Notes: generated from the letters alone by a model not told the origin. Shown: positions 1-6,937, numbered from the stretch's first letter. The stretch: 19,194 nt of DNA from Candidatus Kuenenbacteria bacterium CG_4_8_14_3_um_filter_39_15 (GCA_002782365.1 PFHP01000039.1:1-19194); one strand, 5' to 3'. Numbers and translations are program-made.

Positions 1-1
1 T

Positions 2-382
2 GCTGAACATATTCAAGAAGCCAAAGAATTAGGCGACCTATCTGAAAACGCAGAATATAGCGCTGCTAAGGACGAGCAGGCTTTTTTAGAAATGAAAATA
101 GCCGAACTTGATAGTGCCATAAAAAATGCCGTGGTGATTGAAGAAAATGGCAATTCTGGCAATGGTATTGTGGGTGTTGGTTCAACTGTCAAATTCAAAG
201 ATGAGGCTGACAATAAAAAAGAATGCACTATTGTTGGTTGTCATGAATCAGACCCTTTAAACAACAAGATTTCAAATGAATCACCAATTGGCCGCGCGTT
301 CTTGGGCCATAAAAAGGGCGACACAGTAGAATTCCAAGCTCCCAAAGGGCTGGTAAGATATAAGATCCTAGACATTAAATAA
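2..382 (+). CDS. greA: Transcription elongation factor GreA (5' end missing)
   Basis: GreA binds in the secondary channel of RNA polymerase and stimulates cleavage of the transcript 3' end in backtracked complexes. The reading frame is open from base 2, so the gene is cut by the window edge; 126 residues remain of a usual length near 158. The first visible residues, including LGDLSENAEYSAAKDEQ, are the second half of the N-terminal coiled coil and match the GreA signature. The rest is the C-terminal FKBP-like domain, with GSTVKFKD, ESDP, NKISNESPIGRAFLGHKKGD and a closing VRYKILDIK. It ends at TAA. The next gene has its own promoter, and I see no convincing terminator in between. The identification is secure; only the start is unseen. 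Confidence 0.95.
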   Translation, partial: AEHIQEAKELGDLSENAEYSAAKDEQAFLEMKIAELDSAIKNAVVIEENGNSGNGIVGVGSTVKFKDEADNKKECTIVGCHESDPLNNKISNESPIGRAFLGHKKGDTVEFQAPKGLVRYKILDIK

Positions 383-413
383 AACAACTGCTTAGTCAGC
401 TACTTTATACACA

Positions 414-442
414 TTTTCAAGTGATGTTCGTTGTGTTATAAT
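414..442 (+). promoter_or_regulatory. Sigma70-type promoter with extended -10, upstream of the 511 gene
   Basis: A TTTTCA -35 (414-419) lies 17 nt before a perfect TATAAT -10 (437-442), which is preceded by TG at the extended -10 position (434-435). A start point near 449 would fall inside the palindrome TGACC-TTA-GGTCA (442-454). Confidence 0.65.
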
Positions 443-454
443 GACCTTAGGTCA
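442..454 (+). promoter_or_regulatory. 13-bp palindrome at the predicted start point (possible operator)
   Basis: TGACC and GGTCA form an inverted repeat around TTA. It begins at the last base of the -10 hexamer, where a bound repressor would block initiation. It could equally be a small 5'-end hairpin. No regulator gene is adjacent. Confidence 0.35.
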
Positions 455-471
455 ATTTTAATTATTAATAA

Positions 472-497
472 TTTATAGATTTTGAAACATCTATAAA
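472..497 (+). promoter_or_regulatory. 5'-UTR hairpin just upstream of the ribosome-binding region
   Basis: TTTATAGAT (472-480) pairs perfectly with ATCTATAAA (489-497) across an 8-nt loop. Its 3' arm abuts the A-rich AAAAAAGG stretch that is the only Shine-Dalgarno candidate for the gene at 511. It could modulate translation or protect the 5' end. Nothing in it resembles a riboswitch I recognise. Confidence 0.45.
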
Positions 498-510
498 AAA
501 GGCAATTCAT

Positions 511-1071
511 ATGGCTATGGATATTAAAACGGAAGCCAAAAAGGCTGATTTTAGCTTAGAGCTTCCAAGCAATGCCAAAGACGCAGACAAGCGACCAGCC
601 AAAGGTCATGCTACTAAAGGCGTTAAAACTTTAGTAACTGTCATTATTGTGGTTGTTGTTCTTGTGGTGATTGGTTTTTTAGTTAATCAATACACCGCCA
701 TTAGTCTATTCGGTGACAAAGGTTATTCAGCCAGCTTAAAATACAACAAAGATGCCTATCACGCAGTCTTTTTAAGCAATGACCAGGTCTATTTTGGTAA
801 AATTACAGACCGCAACGACAAAAGTACCTTGCTTGAGGATATCTACTATTTACAAGCTTCTAACCCGCTCCAACAAGTGCCGCCATCAGGCACAGACCAA
901 CAGCCGCAATTAATTTTAGTTAAATTAGGCAATGAGCTCCATGGTCCTCAAGACTATATGAATATCAACAATAGTCAAATCGTCTTTATTGAAGAGCTCA
1001 AAGACAGCGGCAAAGTAGTTCAAGCAATCTTGCAGTATAAGATAGGCAATACCCCTGCCGCTACTCAATAA
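511..1071 (+). CDS. Single-pass membrane protein of a family common in CPR bacteria, function unknown
   Basis: This 186-aa protein has a charged N-terminal tail (1-38), one transmembrane segment at about residues 40-58 (a run of V, I and L), and an extracytoplasmic domain of about 125 residues. That domain carries YHAVFLSNDQVYFGKI (83-98), DIYYLQ (110-115) and LVKLGNELHGPQDYM (136-150). From memory this pattern recurs in short membrane proteins of Parcubacteria, but I know of no assigned function. The ATG at 511 follows a weak AAAAGG; a second in-frame ATG lies at 517. It is probably monocistronic, with its own promoter at 414-442 and a terminator at 1142-1174. Being a real, expressed gene is likely; any role is open. 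Confidence 0.85.
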   Translation: MAMDIKTEAKKADFSLELPSNAKDADKRPAKGHATKGVKTLVTVIIVVVVLVVIGFLVNQYTAISLFGDKGYSASLKYNKDAYHAVFLSNDQVYFGKITDRNDKSTLLEDIYYLQASNPLQQVPPSGTDQQPQLILVKLGNELHGPQDYMNINNSQIVFIEELKDSGKVVQAILQYKIGNTPAATQ

Positions 1072-1141
1072 TTCTAGTTGATATTTAAAATTTATCAGTA
1101 TGTGGGCATTTGTCTTTTATTATAACCTCATTTAAGGTGTT

Positions 1142-1174
1142 AAAATCCCCAATAATAATTTGGGGATTTTTGAT
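1142..1174 (+). terminator. Rho-independent terminator-like hairpin
   Basis: AAAATCCCCAA (1142-1152) pairs perfectly with TTGGGGATTTT (1160-1170) around a 7-nt loop, followed by a short T-rich tail. It separates the 511 gene from the next operon and could work in both directions. Confidence 0.7.
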
Positions 1175-1184
1175 TAGATGTTTT

Positions 1185-1213
1185 TTGACTTTTTGGGCTA
1201 AAAATGGGACAAT
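1185..1213 (+). promoter_or_regulatory. Possible promoter of the phosphoesterase/swivel operon
   Basis: TTGACT (1185-1190) is five-sixths of the -35 consensus and lies 17 nt before GACAAT (1208-1213), a four-sixths -10. It sits just after the preceding terminator and about 40 nt before the first ATG. The -10 is weak. Confidence 0.4.
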
Positions 1214-1249
1214 AGGAATATACGAAATTGCAAATTTTAATAGAAAAAT

Positions 1250-2374
1250 ATGAGTCAAAACCCAGATAAAAATAAATATGAAATTGGTGTTATTTCTGAC
1301 ACTCAAGATTTAAAAGGATCAGAGCAGATAAAACGGGCTTTAGAACCTTTAAGAAAATTAGAACAAGGAGGCGTTGATTTAGATATGATTGTTCATATTG
1401 GTGATGTGGGAGGGACAGGTATAATTTCAAAATATGTTAGGGAGGGTAAGGGATTGGAAGTAAGATATGATAAGGAGAGTCAGGAAGATAAATTATCAGA
1501 AGAGATGGAGGATTATAAAAAACTCATTAACTCTTCAGAATATCAGGAATTTTCTAAAGAGCTTAAAATCAAAGGAGTGGAGCAAGATATTGTAATTTAT
1601 GCTTTATGGAGAGCAAAACAAGAGAAAAAATATCAGGAATCTTTAGAAGATATGAGAAGATGGGTTGAAGATGTTGTAAAACAATTAGGAGAATTTAAAA
1701 GCGAAGTCAAGCATATCGTAGGGAATGCTGATCGTGCTATACCTGAAAAACTTGAAGCAGTCCAAACTTTACTTAAGGAGCAAAATATTGAGACATATGA
1801 TAAACCTATTCATTTAGATTTAGATAAAAAGAAGTCTTTAGTTTTTTGGCCGTCAATAAATGTGAATGAGAAGGATGATAAGCAAATGCAAGAACTTAAT
1901 AATACAATGGATGAGTTTGCTGAGAAAATGAAAGACAAAGAAAGTGTTTTAATATTTGCTCACGAGACACCATTTAAAGGACCAAAAAAACCAGGAGTTT
2001 ATCAGACAAGAGTTGAAGATGCTGGTTTGCCAGGATCAGAGAGAGTTCCTTATAAACAATTTTTACCGATCAGTAAATATATTTTAGAACTTTGTCGTAG
2101 GTTGCCAGCTAAAACTAAAATTGCCTTGACCTGTGGTCATATGCATGCGCCAAGAGAAATAATTGGAGTGGGAACGCAGTATTTAAAATTTAATGAGGAA
2201 GGAAAGGCCAAATTGCGTTTATTCGGTTTAGACAAAACAATAAATAAAGAAAAATACGAGACTATTCCGGGTCAAAAAAGAACTGTTGATTTATATTACC
2301 TGCCTGCTGGCGAAGTAGGTAAATTTGAAATAGATGATGATGGGAATACAACTTATCAAAAATTGGAACAATAG
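1250..2374 (+). CDS. Calcineurin-like metallophosphoesterase
   Basis: A predicted cytoplasmic two-metal phosphoesterase of 374 residues. The family signatures appear in order: SDTQ (16-19, giving Asp17 with Gln in place of the usual His), HIGDVGG (49-55, Asp52), VGNAD (157-161), FAHETP (236-241, His238) and CGHMH (295-299, His297 and His299). Between the second and third motifs is a long, charged, largely helical insert (about 60-150), which may form a lid or partner surface. No signal peptide or TM segment is visible. It is first in a four-gene operon and stops one base before the ATG of the next gene. The substrate cannot be told from sequence: a phosphoprotein, a nucleotide or a phosphorylated small molecule are all possible. 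The superfamily call is firm. Confidence 0.88.
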   Translation: MSQNPDKNKYEIGVISDTQDLKGSEQIKRALEPLRKLEQGGVDLDMIVHIGDVGGTGIISKYVREGKGLEVRYDKESQEDKLSEEMEDYKKLINSSEYQEFSKELKIKGVEQDIVIYALWRAKQEKKYQESLEDMRRWVEDVVKQLGEFKSEVKHIVGNADRAIPEKLEAVQTLLKEQNIETYDKPIHLDLDKKKSLVFWPSINVNEKDDKQMQELNNTMDEFAEKMKDKESVLIFAHETPFKGPKKPGVYQTRVEDAGLPGSERVPYKQFLPISKYILELCRRLPAKTKIALTCGHMHAPREIIGVGTQYLKFNEEGKAKLRLFGLDKTINKEKYETIPGQKRTVDLYYLPAGEVGKFEIDDDGNTTYQKLEQ

Positions 2375-2375
2375 T

Positions 2376-2708
2376 ATGGCGAAAAAAGAAACGGATTTAA
2401 AAGGTATTACAGCTTCCCCAGGCATTGTGGAAGGGAAGGTTTTAATTATTAAAAATCCTGCCAAGCCAGTTGAGCCAAAACGCGGCTGTATTATTGTGAC
2501 TACTTTTACTACTCCAGTTATTGCTTTGGCACTTACAGAGGCAGCTGGAATTATTTGTGAAAAAGGTGGTTTAACTTGTCACGCTGCCATAATTGCTCGT
2601 GAATTTAATATACCTTGCATTGTGGGAGTTAAAAATACTCTCAAAAGATTAAAAAATAATCAAACAATAATTCTTGACGCTAATAAAGGTAAAATATATG
2701 AAGCTTAG
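2376..2708 (+). CDS. Stand-alone phosphohistidine swivel domain (PEP-utilising enzyme mobile domain)
   Basis: This 110-aa protein consists of just the swivelling phosphohistidine domain found in PEP synthase, pyruvate phosphate dikinase and enzyme I. Visible marks are GITASPGIVEGKVLII (10-25), the conserved GGLTCHAAIIAREFNIPCIVG (64-84) with the phosphorylatable His69, and the closing strand IILDANKGKIYEA. The usual partners, an ATP-grasp domain that loads the histidine and a TIM barrel that passes the phosphate on, are absent here and in its neighbours. I chose the ATG at 2376, one base after the previous stop, over an upstream in-frame ATG at 2334 that would overlap the phosphoesterase gene. 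It overlaps the next gene by 11 bases, suggesting translational coupling. Confidence 0.9.
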   Translation: MAKKETDLKGITASPGIVEGKVLIIKNPAKPVEPKRGCIIVTTFTTPVIALALTEAAGIICEKGGLTCHAAIIAREFNIPCIVGVKNTLKRLKNNQTIILDANKGKIYEA

Positions 2709-3780
2709 CCAAAAAGCTAAAAAATTAATAGATGCCAATTGCCTTTGTATTTTGAGAGGTATGGGCAAAGGCGGTTCTTCTGGCAGATGGCCTATGCCAG
2801 TATTGAAAACCACTAATGAAGCCTCAATATTTTCTGAGCCAGTAATAGCTCAAAAATTTTATGAAAGAGTAAAAAGCTTAGAGAGTAAATATAAATCAGT
2901 TTCAAGAATTTCTAAAATAATCCCTTACCCGAGTCCATTGGCAAGATTAACAATGATTTTTCGTTCTCGTAAAATTTGGCAGCTGAATCAGGTACAGCAA
3001 ATAGAAATGGCCAATATATTAGCTGAAATTCTTTATAACAAATATCAGACTAATCATTTTTGTCAGCATGGGAAAAATATACTTTGGTCAAATAAGGAGC
3101 AAAAAGATAATTTTACACGGCTTAAAAAGGCTAGAAAATATTTAATGTCATCTTCCGTTATAACAAGGTTGAATGGCAGATTATGGCTGTATGCGGAAAT
3201 GATTTATTCTCGTTGGCATAATTTAGGTCATGAGTTCCACGGACCTTATACTTATAATAAAAATGAAAAATTATTAGTCAAAGAATGGCACGATTTACAA
3301 GGTCTAGGCTGGCCAGTATTTAAAAATTTTCCTTATAAGAAAATAATTTGTTATGAGTTTTATAAAAACAATTCTATTTATATTGACATTCACAATCGGT
3401 TAGCAACTTCAAAGCCATTAGCTCAAACCCTTACTCGTTCATATGTTGAGATTGATGGCAAATTAGCCGATGAGAAAAGAAATGAAAAAGTAGTCAAAGC
3501 CCTTAATAGCTATTTATCAAAAGGTGAGAAATATCTGGCTAGCAGGAGTAAAATTCAATTAAAAAAGATAAATGCGGTAATGGAATTTTATTCAATAAAA
3601 CCTTTGGCTGACGGATTAGGAGAGGATTGGAAACCATCACAGAAATTATTAAATGACATTGAGAAAGGTAAATTAAACAAAGAGGCAAAGGATGTGCTGG
3701 CGCGTTTGAGCTATTATTATCCCCGTATTAATAAAAGCAATGTCCGTATACTATGGAATCCTAGTTTTAAATTTAGCTAG
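2698..3780 (+). CDS. Uncharacterised 360-aa protein in the phosphoesterase/swivel operon
   Basis: I do not recognise this family. It is a soluble-looking, basic protein with no TM segment or signal peptide. Distinctive stretches are RGMGKGGSSGRWPMPVLKTT (19-38), which is Gly-rich and could bind phosphate; a helical middle; and WHNLGHEFHGPY followed further on by WHDLQGLGWPVF, rich in His and aromatic residues. The last 90 residues are helical and Lys-rich. The ATG at 2698 overlaps the end of the swivel gene and has AAAGGT a few bases upstream; an in-frame ATG at 2674 lies deeper inside that gene and is less likely. Position between two swivel-domain genes suggests it works with them, perhaps as the phosphate donor or acceptor, but that is inference from context only. 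Confidence 0.75.
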   Translation: MKLSQKAKKLIDANCLCILRGMGKGGSSGRWPMPVLKTTNEASIFSEPVIAQKFYERVKSLESKYKSVSRISKIIPYPSPLARLTMIFRSRKIWQLNQVQQIEMANILAEILYNKYQTNHFCQHGKNILWSNKEQKDNFTRLKKARKYLMSSSVITRLNGRLWLYAEMIYSRWHNLGHEFHGPYTYNKNEKLLVKEWHDLQGLGWPVFKNFPYKKIICYEFYKNNSIYIDIHNRLATSKPLAQTLTRSYVEIDGKLADEKRNEKVVKALNSYLSKGEKYLASRSKIQLKKINAVMEFYSIKPLADGLGEDWKPSQKLLNDIEKGKLNKEAKDVLARLSYYYPRINKSNVRILWNPSFKFS

Positions 3781-3810
3781 AATTAGATATACGCAGCATT
3801 ATTGAGATTT

Positions 3811-4812
3811 ATGATTCATTATCAAAGCTCTAAATGGCAGATTTTTGTGAGCCGGCCCACCTCTATTCTCAAGAGGGATTTTATAAAGTGGACTTATTTA
3901 TCGTTAGACAAGATCAGTGGATTTAATTTATCTAAGATAGTTGCTATTGGGAATAATCAAGAAATGGATGTATTTGTAAATAAAAAAGAAGATAGGAAAA
4001 ATTATCAGCAGATTATAAGTCAATATTGCAACGGAAAAATAGAAAAAATTTTTGCTCAATATAAAGAAATAATTACAAATTATCAATCGGCTGGACATAA
4101 CCTGCCTAAACAATGTTTGAATTCCATGAAGGATATTGGTCCGATCTTAATTTATTCGTATTATGTTGAAAGATTGGTAGATTTAGAAGAAAGTAAACGA
4201 AGAGATGAGTTAATTGAATTGAACGGCAATTTACGAGATAGTGGGGCAAAAATTGTTTATCCTCTTTATAATTGTGCTTACAAGTTTTTGCAGAAAAAAT
4301 ATGGTAATAAGCCTATTGATAGTTATCTCATCAAAGAATTAGCAAAGCTGGTTGATGGAAGAGAAATTTCTAAAAGAAAATTTTTTTATATATTTGTTGG
4401 TACAAAGAAAAATACTCATATTTATACCGGTGATGCAGCTAAAGTTTTTTTACGGCGGCATGGATTTATACCAGCCATAAATAATCAAGCGAGAGAGCTG
4501 AAAGGTTTGACGGCCTGTCAAGGCAAGGTGAAAGGGCAAGTTAAAATAGTGCGCGGGTTATCTGATATAAAAAATTGCAACGGTAAAGTGGTTATTTGTA
4601 GAGAGACCATTATTGAATATATGCCATATATTAAAAAAGCTTTAGGCTTAGTTACTGATCTTGGTGGCATCAACTGTCATGCCGCAATTGCTACCCGCGA
4701 ATTTAAAATCCCATGTGTTGTTGGTACTACATTTGCTACGCAGGTTTTTAATGACGGAGATTTAGTGGAAGTTGATGCTAATAAGGGGGTTGTCAAAAAA
4801 ATAGAGGATTAA
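3811..4812 (+). CDS. Protein with C-terminal phosphohistidine swivel domain and unknown N-terminal domain
   Basis: This 333-aa protein has two parts. Residues about 230-333 are a PEP-utilising mobile domain: KGLTACQGKVKGQVKIV (231-247), then TDLGGINCHAAIATREFKIP (282-301) with the predicted phosphorylated His290, then LVEVDANKGVV. Residues 1-225 are mainly helical, rich in Tyr, Lys and Ile, and match no domain I know; no ATP-grasp signature is visible. The C-terminal domain resembles the stand-alone protein encoded at 2376, so the operon carries two versions of one domain. The ATG at 3811 is preferred; a TTG at 3802 is in frame. Neither has a clear Shine-Dalgarno. It is last in the operon, 30 bases after the preceding stop and before a terminator. 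Confidence 0.85.
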   Translation: MIHYQSSKWQIFVSRPTSILKRDFIKWTYLSLDKISGFNLSKIVAIGNNQEMDVFVNKKEDRKNYQQIISQYCNGKIEKIFAQYKEIITNYQSAGHNLPKQCLNSMKDIGPILIYSYYVERLVDLEESKRRDELIELNGNLRDSGAKIVYPLYNCAYKFLQKKYGNKPIDSYLIKELAKLVDGREISKRKFFYIFVGTKKNTHIYTGDAAKVFLRRHGFIPAINNQARELKGLTACQGKVKGQVKIVRGLSDIKNCNGKVVICRETIIEYMPYIKKALGLVTDLGGINCHAAIATREFKIPCVVGTTFATQVFNDGDLVEVDANKGVVKKIED

Positions 4813-4854
4813 CTGTATAAAGACAGTTGAAGAATAATTATTGTTGATATTATA

Positions 4855-4881
4855 AAAACCTAACTTGTAAAGTTGGGTTTT
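4855..4881 (+). terminator. Rho-independent terminator of the phosphoesterase/swivel operon
   Basis: AAAACCTAACTT (4855-4866) pairs with AAGTTGGGTTTT (4870-4881) over 12 bp with one G-U pair and a 3-nt loop. The 3' arm ends in TTTT. A weaker 6-bp hairpin (4811-4828) overlaps the stop codon just upstream. Confidence 0.75.
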
Positions 4882-4994
4882 GATTTAATAAAATTTTAGA
4901 ACATTCCATATTTTTTAGAGCCATTAGATTTTTTCAGTTTTGTCCAAAATTTTGGTGAAAACCGCCAAATGTGTGTGCACATTACCGCAGTCTA

Positions 4995-5023
4995 TTGACA
5001 TTTTTTTAGTTATATGCTATTAT
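4995..5023 (+). promoter_or_regulatory. Strong sigma70-type promoter (distal of two) for the RNA element
   Basis: A consensus TTGACA (4995-5000) lies 17 nt before TATTAT (5018-5023), with TG at the extended -10 position (5015-5016). TATAAT at 5021-5026 overlaps it at a 20-nt spacing. No ORF of useful size follows on this strand, which points to a non-coding transcript. Confidence 0.65.
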
Positions 5024-5043
5024 AATACAATATCCCAAATTTA

Positions 5044-5073
5044 TTGACAAAATTATAATAATTACTGTAAGAT
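5044..5073 (+). promoter_or_regulatory. Second sigma70-type promoter, directly before the RNA element
   Basis: A second consensus TTGACA (5044-5049) is followed 18 nt later by TAAGAT (5068-5073), preceded by TG. The predicted start near 5080 is only a few bases before the left arm of the long inverted repeat at 5087. Confidence 0.5.
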
Positions 5074-5079
5074 GAAATA

Positions 5080-5253
5080 ATAAGAAATTTTAGTCATTTT
5101 TTCCTTCATGAGTAGCGAAAGTGAAAGTATCCCTCCTTACTGGATCAATTAGCGCAAGTTCAGGATAGTTGAGTTTTCTCAAATGTTCTGACGCTCATGA
5201 AGGGTAAAATAACTAAAATAAAATCTCCCCCGATATCGTGTCGGAGGAGATTT
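5080..5253 (+). ncRNA. Candidate structured non-coding RNA, about 170 nt, family not recognised
   Basis: Two 26-nt arms, 5087-5112 and 5194-5219, are inverted repeats with three mismatches. The innermost ten pairs are perfect (CCTTCATGAG with CTCATGAAGG). They enclose an 81-nt core that can fold further: TATC with GATA stacked on CTGGA with TTCAG, and a TTGAG-TTTT-CTCAA hairpin (about 5169-5182), giving a multi-branch junction with an A-rich single strand (AGCGAAAGTGAAAG). Two promoters precede it and a strong terminator ends it at 5253. It does not match 4.5S/SRP, RNase P, tmRNA or any riboswitch core I can recall. Size and a long closing stem are reminiscent of 6S RNA, but I cannot show the 6S bubble. 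A palindromic mobile element is the main alternative. Confidence 0.6.
5220..5253 (+). terminator. Strong bidirectional terminator between the RNA element and the thioredoxin gene
   Basis: AAAATCTCC (5220-5228) pairs with GGAGATTTT, and inside it CCGA pairs with TCGG around TATCGTG. On the plus strand it ends the RNA element. On the minus strand it is followed by ATTTTATTTTAG and lies 24 bases after the thioredoxin gene's stop, so it can serve both. Confidence 0.75.
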
Positions 5254-5276
5254 TGATAAGGAGTCGCCATAAATAT

Positions 5277-6875
5277 TTAATTGCAACTTCCTGCCGGAGT
5301 ACTGGTACTGCCAGCCTGGGTTTGGCCAGTTAAGGCATTCTGGCAGCCGTCAACATCGTTGTATTTGCAGAAATTAGCCCTGACAGTTTCCGCATCAATG
5401 CCATTAAATGCGTATCTGTTATTAACCAGCCATGTCGGGCTGGCGCCAATGTCTAAACTATTAGCCAGGGCAATATTCTCACTATGCAATTTTTTGCCCT
5501 CACTGCCTTCAAAACAAGCTTTGATAGATGGATAATTAGCCGCGCACTCCGTCCAGTCGCCCTGGATATTTTTATTGCGGCACCAGATATAATCCAGATA
5601 AGTTTCAGGATAATATTTCAGGGCGCATAACTCGCGTATATTTTCATCAACCTCGTTCTGGCCATGCAAAGATTGAAAACTGCCGTCAGCATTTTCGTTA
5701 GCAATATAATTGATGTGGAAATCAACATTATTGCCAAAATTATCCAAGACTTCTTTCATCACATTCATGGCTTGTGTGCCATAAGGGCACATGCTCATCA
5801 CAAATAAATCAAGCCTTTTTGCTTTCTCGCTCCGGCACTCCAAAAAGCCTGTGCAGTCAGGATCAGCGCAGTCCACCTTGCCATTGCCAGTATCATCAAT
5901 GTTATTATAACAAATCTCTTTAGCAGGATCATGGCTGGCGCCAATGGCTAAATTATACAAGTCACCGGTCGGGGTCAGATATTTTTGCACTTGGTTATAA
6001 TTATCCGTCATTTCAACATCTTTGGTAAATAAAACAGCTGGTAAATAAGTCAGTTCATACTTTTCAAAAAATTCTTTGCCCTTGTCAGTTATATAATCCA
6101 TTTCGGCAAATTTGATTTTTGGGAAAGTAGTTTTTAATTGTTCCTCAAGCCCGGTAGTGGCGCACATGTCAGTGGTGCATCTTGAATCGCGTATTAAGTA
6201 GGCAGTAAATTCTTTATCTTGAGGCAATTCTTGACAGACTTTGGCCTTATTTTCAGTTGCTTCACACAGCGCCCGCTGGAGTGCAATCTGTGTTCTGGCG
6301 CCGGTATATTGTTCACCATTAATATAAAATGTCGGGCTGCCACTGACATTTAATTCTTTGGCTTTAGTCAAGCTGGCAGTTAAAAGTTCAGCCCCTGTCT
6401 GACCTGCAGCGCAAGTTTTAAGCTCGCTAAAATCAGCGCCAATTTCATTGGCGCAAGACTCAAAACTAGAATTTAAGTCCTGGTAATTTTTATTTTGGCA
6501 TGCCAGATATTTCCAAAATTTATCCTGATAATTGTTTTTGACGCATAATTGATATAAATCGCCCATAACTTCATTTTGGCCATGTAAAGATTGGAAGTTG
6601 CCATCAGCAGTTTTGTCCGCAATATATTCCACGTTAAAATTAACATAATCCTCAAGGCCAGCCATGGCAGCGGCAACCGCTTCTTCAGCCTGTGTGCCAT
6701 AAGGACATTGGCTCATCACATACAGGTCAAAATTGATTTTTTCTGCGTTAGCCTTGTTTTTGTTCTGGGTAAAATAAGCGGCCACGAGTAAAATTACAAA
6801 TAGTCCGGCAAAAAGCAAGATTTTCTTGCCTTCCCGGCCATCTTTGGACCGGACATCTTGATTATGGTCTTGCAT
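5277..6875 (-). CDS. Membrane-anchored protein with three thioredoxin-like domains (DsbA/GILT-like)
   Basis: This 532-aa protein has an N-terminal membrane anchor (about 19-35), so the rest is probably outside the membrane. Domain A (48-215) and domain B (355-520) are internal repeats. Each has LYVMSQCPYGTQ or LFVMSMCPYGTQ (Cys57, Cys363), a shared SLHGQNEV segment, a conserved Cys pattern and the thioredoxin cis-proline (SGSPT at 179, GASPT at 478). The active site is CPYG, not CPYC, so each lacks the usual second cysteine. Between them, residues 221-290 look like a third, more divergent thioredoxin fold (SRCTTDMC, TYLPAVLF). Then comes an Asp-rich, Cys-flanked loop, NNIDDTGNGKVDCADPDC (324-341), that may bind calcium. 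A role in disulfide or reductase chemistry at the envelope is likely; substrate unknown. Confidence 0.8.
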   Translation of the reverse strand: MQDHNQDVRSKDGREGKKILLFAGLFVILLVAAYFTQNKNKANAEKINFDLYVMSQCPYGTQAEEAVAAAMAGLEDYVNFNVEYIADKTADGNFQSLHGQNEVMGDLYQLCVKNNYQDKFWKYLACQNKNYQDLNSSFESCANEIGADFSELKTCAAGQTGAELLTASLTKAKELNVSGSPTFYINGEQYTGARTQIALQRALCEATENKAKVCQELPQDKEFTAYLIRDSRCTTDMCATTGLEEQLKTTFPKIKFAEMDYITDKGKEFFEKYELTYLPAVLFTKDVEMTDNYNQVQKYLTPTGDLYNLAIGASHDPAKEICYNNIDDTGNGKVDCADPDCTGFLECRSEKAKRLDLFVMSMCPYGTQAMNVMKEVLDNFGNNVDFHINYIANENADGSFQSLHGQNEVDENIRELCALKYYPETYLDYIWCRNKNIQGDWTECAANYPSIKACFEGSEGKKLHSENIALANSLDIGASPTWLVNNRYAFNGIDAETVRANFCKYNDVDGCQNALTGQTQAGSTSTPAGSCN

Positions 6876-6909
6876 ATTATTTCAATTAGTTGTTAACAAT
6901 TATTATATT

Positions 6910-6937
6910 ATTTTAACATATATCTGGAAAATGACAA
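6910..6937 (-). promoter_or_regulatory. Promoter of the triple thioredoxin-fold gene
   Basis: On the minus strand TTGTCA (6937-6932) precedes TAAAAT (6915-6910) by 16 nt, with TG at the extended -10 position. The predicted start near 6903 gives a leader of under 30 nt with no Shine-Dalgarno. Confidence 0.6.

Noticed and set aside
1085..1306. Minus-strand ORF of 73 codons before the phosphoesterase
   Set aside because: It spans a terminator and the start of a well-supported gene, has no ribosome site, and has low-complexity AT-driven content.
5087..5219. MITE-like insertion with 26-bp terminal inverted repeats
   Set aside because: No target-site duplication is visible outside the arms, and promoters and a terminator fit an RNA gene better. 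It stays the main alternative.
5087..5219. Hammerhead ribozyme suggested by ATGAGTAGCGAAAG
   Set aside because: The invariant CUGAUGA core is not present, and the cleavage-site context is missing.
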